The position numbers were made by a program, and so were the translations under genes. From NCBI GenBank assembly GCA_023376005.1, contig CM042156.1, positions 41,765,156 through 41,829,155 on the forward strand: a stretch of DNA of 64,000 nt, in the 5' to 3' direction. Position 1 is the stretch's first letter; every line of letters begins with the position of its first letter. The notes under the pieces were generated by a model. That model saw only the letters and a program-made list of their open reading frames with translations, did no database searches and was not told where the DNA came from. This document shows positions 21,240 through 32,964 of this stretch, piece by piece. Source of the DNA: Doryteuthis pealeii (Eukaryota > Mollusca > Cephalopoda > Myopsida > Loliginidae).

Positions 21240-21487
21240 GTCATTGGGGCGGCCTATTGTCGGTATCAGCCATGCAGCGAGGGAGTCTATTCCCTTTTCA
21301 CTAGCGCTAGACCAAGGAGATTATTTTTAGCATCTGAGGTGAAGCGCCACACCTACCATCAGCTCCTTACTTTACGACACAAATCCCTGTGCTACTCATA
21401 CGCTGAGTTTTGGCGAGGGCGGGTATCGAACTAGGAACCCTTGTGGTTTTAGCCGAACGCTCTTACCGACTGAGTTACCCGGCCCTA
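21240..21487 (-). mobile_element. tRNA-Lys-like SINE, family 2
   Basis: The minus strand begins GCCGGGTAACTCAGTCGG (A box), with B box AGTTCGATACC, then GGCGCTTCACCTCAGATGC and ACTCCCTCGCTGCATGGCTG. About 250 bp, inserted in a family C 3' tail. Other copies at 35601, 52001 and 55901. The open frame on the plus strand is a shadow. Confidence 0.85.
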
Positions 21488-21594
21488 GGCATTAAATAAC
21501 CCATGAAGGTTGATATGCCATTAAACAAACAAATCTAACCCAACAGATTCTCAGTTTCAGTTATAATTGCATTGAACGATTCTCTTGGAGTTCT

Positions 21595-21618
21595 CACACA
21601 CACACACACACACACACT
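21595..21618. repeat. (CA)n microsatellite
   Basis: About 11 CA units; (GT)n in the mirror at 35469-35490. Confidence 0.9.
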
Positions 21619-21649
21619 GAGGTTATTTACTAAGCTTACTGTGTACATG

Positions 21650-22568
21650 GCAACAAGTCGATGTTGGATTTTATTGGCATGCCAACATTGTTGGGTTATT
21701 TTATGCCAAAGACATTTCAAACTCAATTTTTTAAAACAAATTTTTAACTCATTTTTTCTATTTAACCTAAACCCTAGCAGATACTACCACTCCGGGTCAG
21801 AGTGGACCTGGGAGCAATGATGAAGGTGTGCTCCACATTTCCAGAGCTCCAGAACTTGAACCTTACTATCAGATTGTTTAACATTATACCCAAGACATGA
21901 AGACCCTCAGCCGCCACCTTCTAGCACATATATGATAAAAAGCGTTGGGGCTTGACATAAGGGCAATAGGATTGGGACAATCATATAGATGCTAGGGCTT
22001 GACATGACCATTGATTGGAGGGGGCTTCTCCGACTGCCCGTCTAGCCTAAGTAAGGACCAAAGTGGGGTGTTGCATGTCATGGATGCTCATCCCACCAGG
22101 GTTCCGTCCTTAAGCATCACAGGTCGCCATCCACGGCCAACAGGTGGCCCCATTGGAGGGGGAGTCTTACCTTCTCTACAGAGGTGCAGTCGGTAAATTC
22201 TAAAGCCCCACCGACGGGGCTAACCGCATCCAGTGGCGAAGCTCCAGTTCTGGAGCTGTGGAGAGTATGGAGTACCCATTTATTGCTATTACTCCCAGGT
22301 CCACTCTGACTTGACTTGGTTAGCATCCCACTCTCTAAGTGTCCATTATAACAAGTTAGCGTTCCATCTGTGGCGAAATAGATCTTGTTTGAGATAATGT
22401 TTAAAATGATTTTGAATGACATTATTAATCATTGGTTCTTAAAAATAAAAATTGACATTTACATTTACAATAAATAATGAAGTGCCGACTGTGAAAATAC
22501 TTTCTTGTACTGTAATATTGGCATAAAATAATCCTATGGTTTTAAAATGCCGTAAAATCAACAAGCCA
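21650..22568. mobile_element. Family C element with long terminal inverted repeats
   Basis: The left end (TTTTATTGGCATGCCAAC, GGGTTATTTTATGCC) matches the complement of the right end (GGCATAAAATAATCC, ATGCCGTAAAATCAACAAGC). Inside, CAGAGTGGACCTGGGAGCAA and CTCCAGAACTTGAACC are matched by TACTCCCAGGTCCACTCTGA and GAAGCTCCAGTTCTGGAGC. The copy is therefore a fold-back pair with a 200-300 bp unique centre. Mirror about 34505-35430. Confidence 0.65.
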
Positions 22569-22569
22569 A

Positions 22570-23930
22570 TATTATCTGTTTAAATAATTTTTTTTCAGCG
22601 TAGGTACAAATTATTTTGAGAAGGGAGAGCAACAGACTATGAATGTGTTTGGTATATTGCTTTTTAAAAAGTTACTATGGACTTTTTCTATAATTGATTT
22701 AGTGAATAAATATTTTGGAATGTGAGATGTTCAAGCCAAAAAGACCATAAGTAAAGCAGTAGTCTTTTTTGTATGTTAAAAAAAAGTAGGTTGGGTCTTG
22801 GTAGTTCATTGGACTAACGACTTATAAAAATGTTGCCAGACCACATTTTGTTTCCTTATATGGTGTGGAGGAAATAAAAAAAGACAAATTACTTCGCCTT
22901 AAAAAAATATTTATGGTAACAGAGGACTGACTCAGTTCAACAAGTTGCTGACGTTGTTTAGTACACCTCATATCGCAATACAGACTTTTGTTCAAATTAA
23001 ACAATGTATCAAAAAAAAATCATAATTTTAATTTAAAACGCAGAGTCCGAATTAAAGCTCGAAAATAAAATAAATGTTTTATCTTTTTTTAATAAGAAAA
23101 ACATTTAAAAAAAATCCTTTCCTAAACTGCCTTAAAATCTTTTTTTTTATTCGAAATTGTTTTTTATTTTTATTTTTTTACCTCGAATCGAACACCGATC
23201 TTTTGCATGTGTGATATTTATTTAAGTCACTGATTTTGTTACGGCTAAAATTAAATATCTTGTCATTTTTTTTTCTCGTCAAAAAGTTATTAGAACTAGC
23301 TGAGGAGAAGTGCGTTTTTTGCCGAGGCTTTTGTAAAAAAAAAGCTGTTAGTTGTCTAACGAATTAAAGATAAAAAAAAAAAATACACACGGTTGGTTCA
23401 AGGACAAGAAAACTGGGATTTTATGAAAGTCTTTTGTACACGACATAAGGTACCGATGGAAAGTACGCAACTACTTCGGCTATGAGATAGACAGAATAGC
23501 ATTTTCTACATTGTACAAGTACTCTTGTACTAATGTACTATTAACTATTCTATAGTTACTATAGAATAGTACATTAGTTACTATACTTGTATTAGTTATA
23601 GTTTCTATGTAATGTATTACACATTGTACATTAATCTAAAAAAACTATCTGAAAGGTGTTTTTGGTGGAGACATTGTCAGCAGTCGGAGTTCACTCTCTA
23701 AAAACAAAAATGATTAAGTGAAAAGTATGTTAAATTGGCGCTACATAATCTTCTGGAGATTTTTTGTTCTCTATGGTTTGGTGTCGTAGTAGTTATTATT
23801 TACTAAGCTTTGCTTAGTCTTGGCGTTACAGTATTTGCTTTTTAAAGTGGTCATTCATCTAAGTACTGACCATACTCATCGCTGCTTAACTTCTATGAAC
23901 TAAAAAGTGAACTGATAATTTCAACTGTTG
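22570..23930. other. Upstream region of the light-chain-like gene
   Basis: AT-rich, with a strong local palindrome at 23515-23600 (CTATAGTTACTATAG with nested ACTAATGTACTA) and a 22822-23004 frame that I do not credit. Mirror 33130-34500. Confidence 0.5.
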
Positions 23931-23934
23931 AAGT

Positions 23935-23943
23935 GGGCGGGGC
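23935..23943 (+). promoter_or_regulatory. GC box (GGGCGGGGC)
   Basis: An Sp1-type GC box in otherwise AT-rich DNA, about 170 bp upstream of ATG|GTAAGT. It is consistent with a broadly expressed TATA-less promoter. The mirror copy (complement) is at about 33131-33139. Confidence 0.5.
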
Positions 23944-24110
23944 ATGTCGTGCGTTTAGTTTTGCCTGTTCAATTTTTCCCATCATGCAATTCACCGGAAC
24001 AAGTCACACCATATTTTAATCGTCTTTCGTCTTCAGTCAACTGCTACACCATTTTCCCACAACTTAGGCTTTTTACAAGGCGATTCTTATACTTTTCTAG
24101 TTCTAAAGTC

Positions 24111-24244
24111 ATGGTAAGTTTGTTAAAACTTTCGAAATGTTATTTGCTTTAAATAAAAATTATTGCTTTTGTCTCCAGATTCCAAAAATAATATTTTTTC
24201 GTTGTCATCTTTGTAGGCTCAGCTCACAGAAGACCGTATCTGCG
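24111..24244 (+). CDS. Putative essential myosin light chain, first two coding exons
   Basis: ATG (24111-24113) is followed at once by a consensus donor GTAAGT. After a 103 bp intron ending TTTGTAG comes a 28-nt exon (24217-24244) closed by GTGAGT. Joined, it reads M-AQLTEDRIC plus one base. From memory, vertebrate MYL6 has the same layout: an initiator ATG alone at the end of exon 1, then a 28-nt exon (M-CDFTEDQTA) with the same phase. The N-terminal QLTED/E pattern is typical of calmodulin-superfamily light chains. The next exon, which should encode the first EF-hand, is not found before the fold at 28.46 kb, so the gene is cut here. Identity rests on 10 residues plus exon structure; another calmodulin-like protein is possible. 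Confidence 0.5.
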
Positions 24245-24800
24245 GTGAGTTTTACATTTTTTTGTTTTGTTTTGTTTTTTAAATAAACTCTTAAATAAAT
24301 TTTGTTTTATGAAAAATGAACTTCTCTTAACGTTGTCATAGAAATTTACAATTTTGTCATGTTGATAATATAACTATAATAATATATTTTAAAGCTTTTT
24401 TTCTTTTTATTTAAGTAACTTGTATTATTGTTATTGTTGCTGTTAAATGACAACCTACTTAAAATTAAGATGTTTACTGTCGATTAAGCAAGCGCACAAT
24501 TTTTAATGTCTTAATTAAAAATGCATCATTATCGACTAATATATATTTTATACTGACATTTGGTCGGAAATAAAAAAGAAAGACTTGAAAGGTTTAGTTT
24601 TATGAATGTATGTCATTCATTTGATATAGGCGACCATTTTATTTTAACTCGCTCGTGCGTTAGTTTTTTATTTTTATTTTTATTTTTTATTTAAAAAAAA
24701 ATTATTTTAATATTTTCCGGATTTTGAAAAATTAAACTTAATTTTAAATTATTTCCAGTACTTTCAATAATATTGATACGGACATTATTGAAAAGCTCAC

Positions 24801-24833
<33 letters not shown>

Positions 24834-25685
24834 TGCAAACTGTTTGAGAACCTGCATCATTGTCATCATCATAGTCGTGTAGTTTAATTCGGTTCTTGGT
24901 GTACTAGATTTTCTTATTAAAAAAGAAATACTTCTGATCTGACACTAAACACTTTTTAATGTTTAAAATAAAAACTATACTATAATTTGATAGGTAGATA
25001 GTAAAATCCGACTATAATTTTATTGTTTAAAAATACCAAATATGCTATAATCATCATTTAATATCCATGGAGATTTTAAAGAATCTTTATTTCCTTTCAC
25101 TTAATTTTTCATAGCCTGTTGTATTTCTTTTATTTTTTCCCTCTGGTTGCCATTATCAGCCACTAATATTTCCCTACATTGCCAGTGAATATTCATAAAT
25201 TCACTTTATTTTTAACTCTATACTATTTTTGGACCAACATCTATTAGTCATCATGTTCCAGTTAATGTGTTTTGTAAATTTAAAATAAGGTTGAGGAAAC
25301 CATGTTCTAATAAGAATGTGATTATTGTAAAAAAAAAAAAAAATAAATAAATAAAATTAGGATGTTTAATTCAGTTGACATTTATAAAAAGTTTGATTTT
25401 AGTATTTCATATCATTTATTTTATTCGCTTGCAAAAAAAAAAACTACCAATTGAATTTTGATTGAAGATGATTCATTCCAAATGATTTTTTTTTTTCTTT
25501 TTAATAATTATTTTAAAGTGTCTGCACATTTTTTTTTCTAAATGTGAATCACGAGTTTAACTTTTAATATTGTGTCCTTAAAAAAGCAAAGTTAACTACC
25601 GTAAATAAAAATTTAGCTTGATTATGTTTATTTGTATTTAAAATTTTAAAACAAACCTTTTTGTTTTTAATATTTTTGTTTAAAG
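24245..25685 (+). other. Presumed intron, AT-rich
   Basis: No EF-hand exon recognised. Poly(A) at 24807-24833. Several AG sites follow T-rich tracts (for example 25164-25165 and 25196-25198) but none opens a convincing exon. Confidence 0.4.
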
Positions 25686-26000
25686 ACTAACAACGGTTTT
25701 GAACGTCTACGACTGCTGGCCACACCCTGTCAATGTCCAGTTGAGCAAATTATGTAACGAATCTACTTCCGATCTCGGCAGCTTGTGTTTAAATAATGGG
25801 CCCCCATTCTTGAATTTATTATTAGCCTACCCTCCCCCATTTCTTACAAGACGATTGCCTTTGTTTTGTACAGTATTGGAACCTTTTGAAGCTAAAATCT
25901 TCATATATATTCTCTTGAAGGGGGTAGGAGGAAATCCTAAGATTTATCCTTTGTTGTTCGATAACAATGGGCTTTTGTCATTACAAATTGTTCTCTTTTA
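25686..26000 (+). other. Exon-like block, function unknown
   Basis: Higher GC than its surroundings and preceded by a T-rich tract ending TTTAAAG. In the mirror copy (about 31090-31385) one frame stays open for about 41 codons, with pieces such as TNNGFERLTTAGHPVNVQLS; in this copy two indels break that frame. It could be a terminal or alternative exon of the preceding gene. Splicing the 28-nt exon directly to it would give a stop at the second codon (GAC TAA). I do not recognise the peptide. Confidence 0.3.
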
Positions 26001-27720
26001 AAAATGGCAAATTTAATAAAGGTTGATCGATCTAACAATCGCTCTTAAAGTGTTTCATGGATGCTGCAGTTTAAAAAAAAAAAGACTTTAAAATCTTTTG
26101 AACAGATTAGTGTTCAAAATTACTGTGATCTTTATTCCTTATTTCTATTTTGTGAGAAAAGCTCTCCTACCGCTTGATGTGTGTGTTTAAGCAATTGCAT
26201 GTCGGGTGCAGTTTTATCTAATAATTCAATTAGAAAAAAAACCTTAGTTTGAATTTTAGATTTTTTTCCATCCTACTTTCTAACTATAGAGCTTAAATCC
26301 TAAATTTTTATTTCCAAATTGTTACTCTTTCCTATATTTTCCATTTTTCTAGTACAATAATTGTCAACAATTCTTTTTGAATTTTTAAGTTTGGTATTTA
26401 AGAAATTTGTATTTGTTTTATTTTTATGACGCTCATTTTATTGCCATTGTTTTGAGTTGTCAGTGTCATAGCAATCTGGTATGAATAATATTTTATAAAC
26501 AATGGAGCTTAGCCAATAATAGTTCTAAGCACAAAGTCCTTTTTAACTGTGATCCAGGAAGCTTGCTAAAAATTAAAATAGAAATTATTTAGTTAATCGC
26601 TGCTATTGAAATAATCAAATGGAAAGTGAACAGTTTTAATTAGCTTCTTACTTTATTTTGTACTTTGTATTTTTCAATTGAAAACTTCCGTTATTTTGTG
26701 GTGGTGGACTTTTGAACCGAAGATGTTTTAATTTTCTGTGTGTAAAATGTTTTATCTACTTCTAGATTTAAAATATAGTATATAAACGTAGATTAGATTT
26801 TTCGTATGACTTGCACTTTTCAGTTTTACATTATTGAAGTTGATGGGTTTTTTATGGTCAAATGTAGAAATTTCTTAGTGGGTATCACCATGAAAAAGAT
26901 TAATTCATGCTGTCTTAATCAAGCAGTCAAATTGCCTTAGTATTTTTTAAATTATTTATTTTTAACGACCACTTCAATGTAATAGAGTTATGGTTTTAGT
27001 CTAAGACTTTAATTGTTGACATCTCTAAAAAAAAAAAATCTGATAATGTTGTAAACCTTGGAATTAATGAGTAGTGAGCAGCTAGAAAATGGCCTTGATG
27101 TTAAACCTTTTGATTTAATCTAAACTTTTTAGGAAGTATCAAAGTATTTAATGTATAGCCTTGATTATTTAGAATTGACACAATCTACAAATGCAAGTAT
27201 TATGCTAATAACAATCATATAAGTCAAACAAAAATGAATTGTCAGCATGTCAATTATTCAATAAATGTTTGATTGCATTTTTTTCCATTTTATACAACCT
27301 GTTGCCTGTAATTTAGTTAATAAATGCAAACTTTTGAGTATAAAGAAATATATTAGACATGAGGCAGCAGCTACCAGGTTTGAAAGTTTAATTTTTAAAT
27401 TGAAGTCATTCTTGTGTTTGAATTTCTAAGAATTAAACTGTATAAGATTTTTAAAAATTGTTTTGAATAGTGTCCTTATCTTGGTCATTATAGTTAGAGC
27501 ATTTCAGCTTTTGTACCATTGGTCTTTCTTCAGGTGGTCTATTGTTTGTTGGTAACCTGGGAATTTTGAATCCAACCATTTGTTGATAAATAGTTAATGT
27601 TTAGGTGTTATATTGTATCATTTGATTCTTCATCCTCTGCAGCTTGTCTACATCTTGAAAAATTCAGATAAAGCTTTTGATGGTTGCTCAAACTTTTAAT
27701 AGTTTATAAAAATGGAACAA
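26001..27720. other. AT-rich DNA, no gene recognised
   Basis: No exon or RNA gene seen; mirrored at 29400-31085. A CTGAAGA-type motif on the minus strand lies near 27515-27530. Confidence 0.4.
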
Positions 27721-27721
27721 A

Positions 27722-27882
27722 GTTCTACAGGATGGTCATAAAGTCTTGTCACACCTACATCCTTTTTTAAAAAAAATTTTTTTTTTTAGCTAAAATGACA
27801 TAACTTGTATTATTAATACAAAAAAAAAAAAAAAATAAGTTATAACTATGTAAGTGTGACAAAAATTTCGGGCCACCCTGTA
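27722..27882. mobile_element. Mariner-like MITE
   Basis: Ends ACAGGATGGTCATAAAGTC and TTTCGGGCCACCCTGTAC are inverted. Inside, GTCACACCTACATCC / CTATGTAAGTGTGAC and T-rich / A-rich arms complete a hairpin. Mirror 29233-29395. The ACAGGGTGG ends resemble mariner-type termini. Confidence 0.65.
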
Positions 27883-28462
27883 CATTTGACTCTTGATACT
27901 TTAATTTTTAATGTTTCGGTTTTGGGAAATTATGGAATGGGAATTTGTAATTAGCTTAAAACATTCTTCAAATGATAAATAGCAAAGTTACCTCTCACTG
28001 CCAGTTTTAGATACTAAAATATATCCTTTAATCTTAAGGATACTTTTAGTCTTTAGATTCATGATTAAACTTATCTTCTGTTACTTTTAGGTTTAGGTAT
28101 CAAATTTTTTTTTAATAGCATAAGAATAGTAAAGAATTTTTCCTTTAAAACTTTACCATCTTCCATGGTTTTATATATCAATATGTAAATAAAAAGACCT
28201 GTTGATTAGTTTTACATGCAGTGCAATATCTATTTTTGTTAAACCCTGCTGAATCAAATTAGAATTTGGCTTGTTTACTTTATGGTTAATTCATCCAATA
28301 TTGTAAATGTCTGAATTTAAAAATCTTTATTCAAGTAATCTAAAGAACTTGCTTAAGAAAACAATCATATATACAACAAATTATAGAATACAAGTCATAA
28401 AGTCTCCATTACAACCAACTACAAGGAAAATCTTATAAAAAAACAAAAAAAAAATACTACCA

Positions 28463-28657
28463 AACCCTCCAGTAGAACTATAAAAATAGATTGACAAAAC
28501 CTATACTAATTTTGTTCATAATAGAGGAAAACTCATAGCAAATGTCATGAACTGGGACATTACCATTTTTTGGTTTGTTGGGTTTTATGTCAACTGCTAT
28601 TGGTCATTTTATGACAAAATTGTATATTTTGTCTACTTTTATGATTCTACTTGGTTT
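28463..28657. other. Spacer of the inverted duplication
   Basis: The only part of the 26 kb structure without an inverted partner. It includes a degraded family C 3' end (TTGGTTTGTTGGGTTTTATG, near 28570). Confidence 0.8.
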
Positions 28658-29232
28658 AGTATTTTTTTTTTGTTTTTTATAAGATTTTCTTGTTAGTTGG
28701 TTGTAATGGAGACTTATGACTTGTATTCTATAATTGTTTGTTATAAGATGAGTTTCTTAAGCAATTCTTTTTTTTATTATTTTGAATAAAGATTTTTAAA
28801 TTCAGACATTTACAAATATTGGTGAATTAACCATAGTAACAAGCCAAATTTCTAATTTGATTCAGCAGTTTTTTAACAAAAAATAGATATTGCACTGCAT
28901 GTAAACAATCAACAGGTCTTTTTATTTACATATTGATAATATAAAACCATGGAAGATGGTAAAAGTTTAAAAAAAATTCTTTACTATTCTTATGCTATAT
29001 AAAAAAAAAATTTGATACCTAAACCCTAAAGTAACAGAAGATAAGTTAATCATGAATCCTAAAGACTAAAAGTATCCTTAAGATTAAAGGATATATTTTA
29101 GTATCTAAAACTGGCAGTGAGAGGTAACTTTGCTATTTATCATTTAAGAATGTTTTAAACCTAATTACAAATTCCCATTCCATTAATTTCCCAAAACCGA
29201 AACATTAAAAATTAAAGTATCAAGAGTCAAAA

Positions 29233-29395
29233 TGTACAGGGTGGCCCGAAATTTTTTGTCACACTTACATAGTTAACTTATTTTTTTTTTGTATTAATAT
29301 AACAAGTTATGTCATTTTAGCTAAAAAAAAATTTTTTTAAAAAAGGATAGGTGTGACAAGACTTTATGACCATCCTGTAGAACTTTGTTCCATTT
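29233..29395. mobile_element. Mariner-like MITE (mirror copy)
   Basis: Mirror of 27722-27882, with GTACAGGGTGGCCCGAAATT at its left end. Confidence 0.65.
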
Positions 29396-31089
29396 TTATA
29401 AACTATTAAAAGTTGAGCAACCATCAAAAGCTTTATCTGAATTTTTCAGATGTAGACAAGCTGCAGAGGATGAAGAATCAAATGATACAATATAACACCT
29501 AACATTAACTATTTATCAACAAATGGTTGGATTCAAAATTCCCAGGTTACCAACAAACAATAGACACCTGAAGAAAGACCAATGGTACAAAAGCTGAAAT
29601 GCTCTAACTATAATGACCAAGATAAGACACTATTCAAAACAATTTTTAAAAATCTTATACAGTTTAATTCTTAGAAATTCAAACACAAGAATGAACTTCA
29701 ATTTAAAATTTAAACTTTCAAACCTGGTAGCTGCTGCCTCATGTCTAATATATTTCTTTATACTCAAAAGTTTGCATTTATTAACTAAATTACAGGCAAC
29801 AGGTCTGTATAAAATGTGAAAAAAAATGCAATCAAACATTTATGAATAATTGACATGCTGACAATTCATTTTTGGGACTTATATGATTGTTATTAGCATA
29901 ATACTTGCATTTGAGATTGTGTCAATCTAAAATAATCAAGGCTATACATTAAATACTTTGATACTTTCCTAAAAAGTTTAGATTAAATCAAAAAGGTTTA
30001 ACATCAAGGCCATTTTCTAGCTGCTCACTACTCGATAATTCCAAGGTTTACAACATATCAGATTTTTTTTTTTTAGAGATGTCAACAATTAAAGTCTAGA
30101 CTAAAAACCATAACTCTATTACATTGGAAGTGTCGTTAAAAATAAAATAAATTTAAAAAATACTTAAGGCAAATTGACTGCTTGATTAAGACAGCATGAA
30201 TTAATCTTTTTCATGGTGATACCCACTAAGAAATTTCTACATTGACCATAAAAAACCCATCAACTTCAATAATGTAAAACTGAAAGTGCAAGTCATACGA
30301 AAAATCTAATCTACGTTTATATACTATATTTTAAATCTAGAGAAGTAGATAAAACATTTTACACACAGAAAATTAAAACATCTTCGGTTCAAAAAGTCCA
30401 CCACACAAAAATAACGGAAGTTTTCAATTGAAAAATACAAAGTACAAAATAAAGTAAGAAGCTAATTAAAACTGTTCACTTTCCATTGATTATTTCAATA
30501 GCAGCGATTAACTAAATAATTTCTATTTTAATTTAGCAGCTTCCTGGATCACAGTTAAAAAGGACTTGCTTTAAACTATTATTGGCTAAGCTCCATTTTA
30601 TAAAATATATTCATACCAAGATTGCTATGACACTGACAACTCAAAACAATGGCAATAAAATGAGCGTCATAAAAATAAAACAAATACAAATTTCTTAAAT
30701 ACCAAACTTAAAATTCAAAAAAGAATTGTTGACAATTATTGTACTAGAAAAATGGAAAATATAGGAAAGAGTAACAATTTGGAAATAAAATTTTAGGATT
30801 TAAGCTCTATAGTTAGAAAGTAGGATGGAAAAAACTAAAATTCAAACTAAGGTTTTTTTCTAATTGAATTATTAGATAAAACTGCACCCGACATGCAATT
30901 GCTTAAACACCACACATCAAGCGGTAGGAGAGCTTTTCTCACAAAATAAAATAAGAATAAAGATCACAGTAATTTGAACACTAATTGTGTCAAAAGATTT
31001 TAAAGTCTTTTTTTTTTTAAACGCAGCATCCATGAAAACACTTTAAGAGCGATTTAATCGATCAACCTTTATAAAATTTGCATTTTAAA

Positions 31090-31385
31090 AGAGAACAAAT
31101 TTGTAATGACAAAAGCCCATTGTATCGAACAAAAAGGATAAATCTTAGGATTCCTCCTACCCCCTTCAAGAGAAATATATGAAGATTTTAGCTTCAAAAA
31201 GGTTCCCATACTGTACAAAACAAAGGCAATCGTCTGGTGTAAGAAATGGGGAGGGTAGGCTAATAATAAATTCAAGAATGGGGGCCATTATTTAAACACA
31301 AGCTGCCGAGATCGGAAGTAGATTCGTTACATAATTTGCTCAACTGGACATTGACAGGGTGGCCAGCAGTCGTAAGACGTTCAAA
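31090..31385 (-). other. Exon-like block, mirror copy with longer open frame
   Basis: Mirror of 25686-26000. On the minus strand, from the T-rich acceptor-like TTTAAAG, the frame ACT-AAC-AAC runs open for about 41 codons to a stop. It has no similarity that I recognise. Confidence 0.3.
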
Positions 31386-32247
31386 ACCGTTGTTAGTCTT
31401 TAAACAAAAATATTAAAAAACAAAAAAGGTTTGTTTTAAAATTTTAAATACAAATAAAACATAATCAAGCTAAATTTTTATTTACGGTAGTTAACTTTGC
31501 TTTTTAAGGACACAATATTAAAAGTTAAAACTCGTGATTCACATTTAGAAAAAAAAATGTGCAGACACTTTAAAATAATTATTAAAAAGAAAAAAAAAAA
31601 ATCATTTGGAATGAATCATCTTCAATCAAAATTCAATTGGTAGTTTTTTTTTTTTGCAAGCGAATAAAATAAATGATATGAAATACTAAAATCAAACTTT
31701 TTATAAATGTCAACTGAATTAAACATCCTAATTTTATTTTATTTATTTTTTTTTTTACAATAATCACATTCTTATTAGAACATGGTTTCCTCAACCTTAT
31801 TTTAAATTTACAAAACACATTAACTGGAACATGATGACTAATAGATGTTGGTCCAAAAATAGTATAGAGTTAAAAATAAAGTGAATTTATGAATATTCAC
31901 TGGCAATGTAGGGAAATATTAGTGGCTGATAATGGCAACCAGAGGGAAAAAATAAAAGAAATACAACAGGCTATGAAAAATTAAGTGAAAGGAAATAAAG
32001 ATTCTTTAAAATCTCCATGGATATAAATGATGATTATAGCATATATTTTGGTATTTTTAAACAATAAAATTATAGTCGGATTTTACTATCTACCTATCAA
32101 ATATAGTATAGTTTTATTTTTAAACATTAAAAAGTGTTTAGTGTCAGATCAGAAGTATTCTTTTTTAATAAGAAAATCTAGTACACCAAAACCGAATTAA
32201 ACTACACGACTTATGTGATGATGACAGATGCAGGTTCTCAAACAGTT

Positions 32248-32282
<35 letters not shown>

Positions 32283-32833
32283 GTGAGCTTTTCAATAATG
32301 TCCGTATCAATATTATTGAAAGTACTGGAAATAATTTAAAATTAAGTTTAATTTTTCAAACCGAAAATATTAAAAATAATTTTTTAAAAAAAAATAAAAA
32401 TAAAAAATAAAAAAACTAACGCACAGCGAGTTAAAATAAAATGGTGTCGCCTATATCAAATGAATGACATACATTCATAAAACTAAACCTTTCAAGTCTT
32501 TTTTTTATTTCCGACCAAATGTCAGTATAAAATATATATTAGTCGATAATGATGCATTTTTAATTAAGACATTAAAAATTGTGCGCTTGCTTAATCGACA
32601 GTAAACATCTTAATTTTAAGTAGGTTGTCATTTAACAGCAACAATAACAATAATACAAGTTACTTAAATAAAAAGAAAAAAGCTTTAAAATATATTATTA
32701 TAGTTATATTATCAACATGACAAAATTGTAAATTTCTATGACAACGTTAAAGAGAAGTTCATTTTCATAAAACAAAATTTATTTTAGAGTTTATTTAAAA
32801 AAACAAAACAAAACAAAAAAATGTAAAACTCAC

Positions 32834-32964
32834 CGCAGATACGGTCTTCTGTGAGCTGAGCCTACAAAAGATGACAACGAAAAATATTATTTTTGGAATC
32901 TGGAGACAAAAGCAATAATTTTATTTAAAGCAAATAACATTTCGAAGTTTTAACAACTTACCAT
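32834..32964 (-). CDS. Putative essential myosin light chain exons, mirror copy
   Basis: ATG at 32962-32964 with donor GTAAGT, and the 28-nt exon at 32834-32861 flanked by TTTGTAG and GTGAGT. The coding bases are identical to the left-arm copy; nearby non-coding bases differ by indels (for example CTAAGTCATG versus CTAAAGTCATG). Both copies point toward the spacer, and both lack the downstream exons. In nature that would mean two truncated genes facing each other, so the arrangement argues that one arm is an artefact. Confidence 0.5.

Larger units (their letters stand above)
15528..28462 (+). repeat. Left arm of ~26 kb inverted duplication
   Basis: Base 15528 pairs with 41513 and the match continues inward to about 28462 / 28658. 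All repeats and the exon pair in this arm reappear, in inverse order and strand, in the right arm. Sampled stretches differ mainly by single-base indels, for example TCACTCTCT versus TCATCTCT near 23690 and TACATAAT versus TACAATAAT near 23745. Confidence 0.95.

Noticed and set aside
21225..21434. Family 2 SINE head as a functional tRNA-Lys gene
   Set aside because: It has A and B boxes, but the stems are mismatched and it is followed by a conserved ~170 bp SINE body at four loci.
23928..24152. 74-codon frame MKWAGHVVRLVL... over the light-chain start
   Set aside because: It spans the GC box, the presumed 5' UTR and the donor site, and is frame-shifted in the mirror copy. The ATG next to GTAAGT is the better start.
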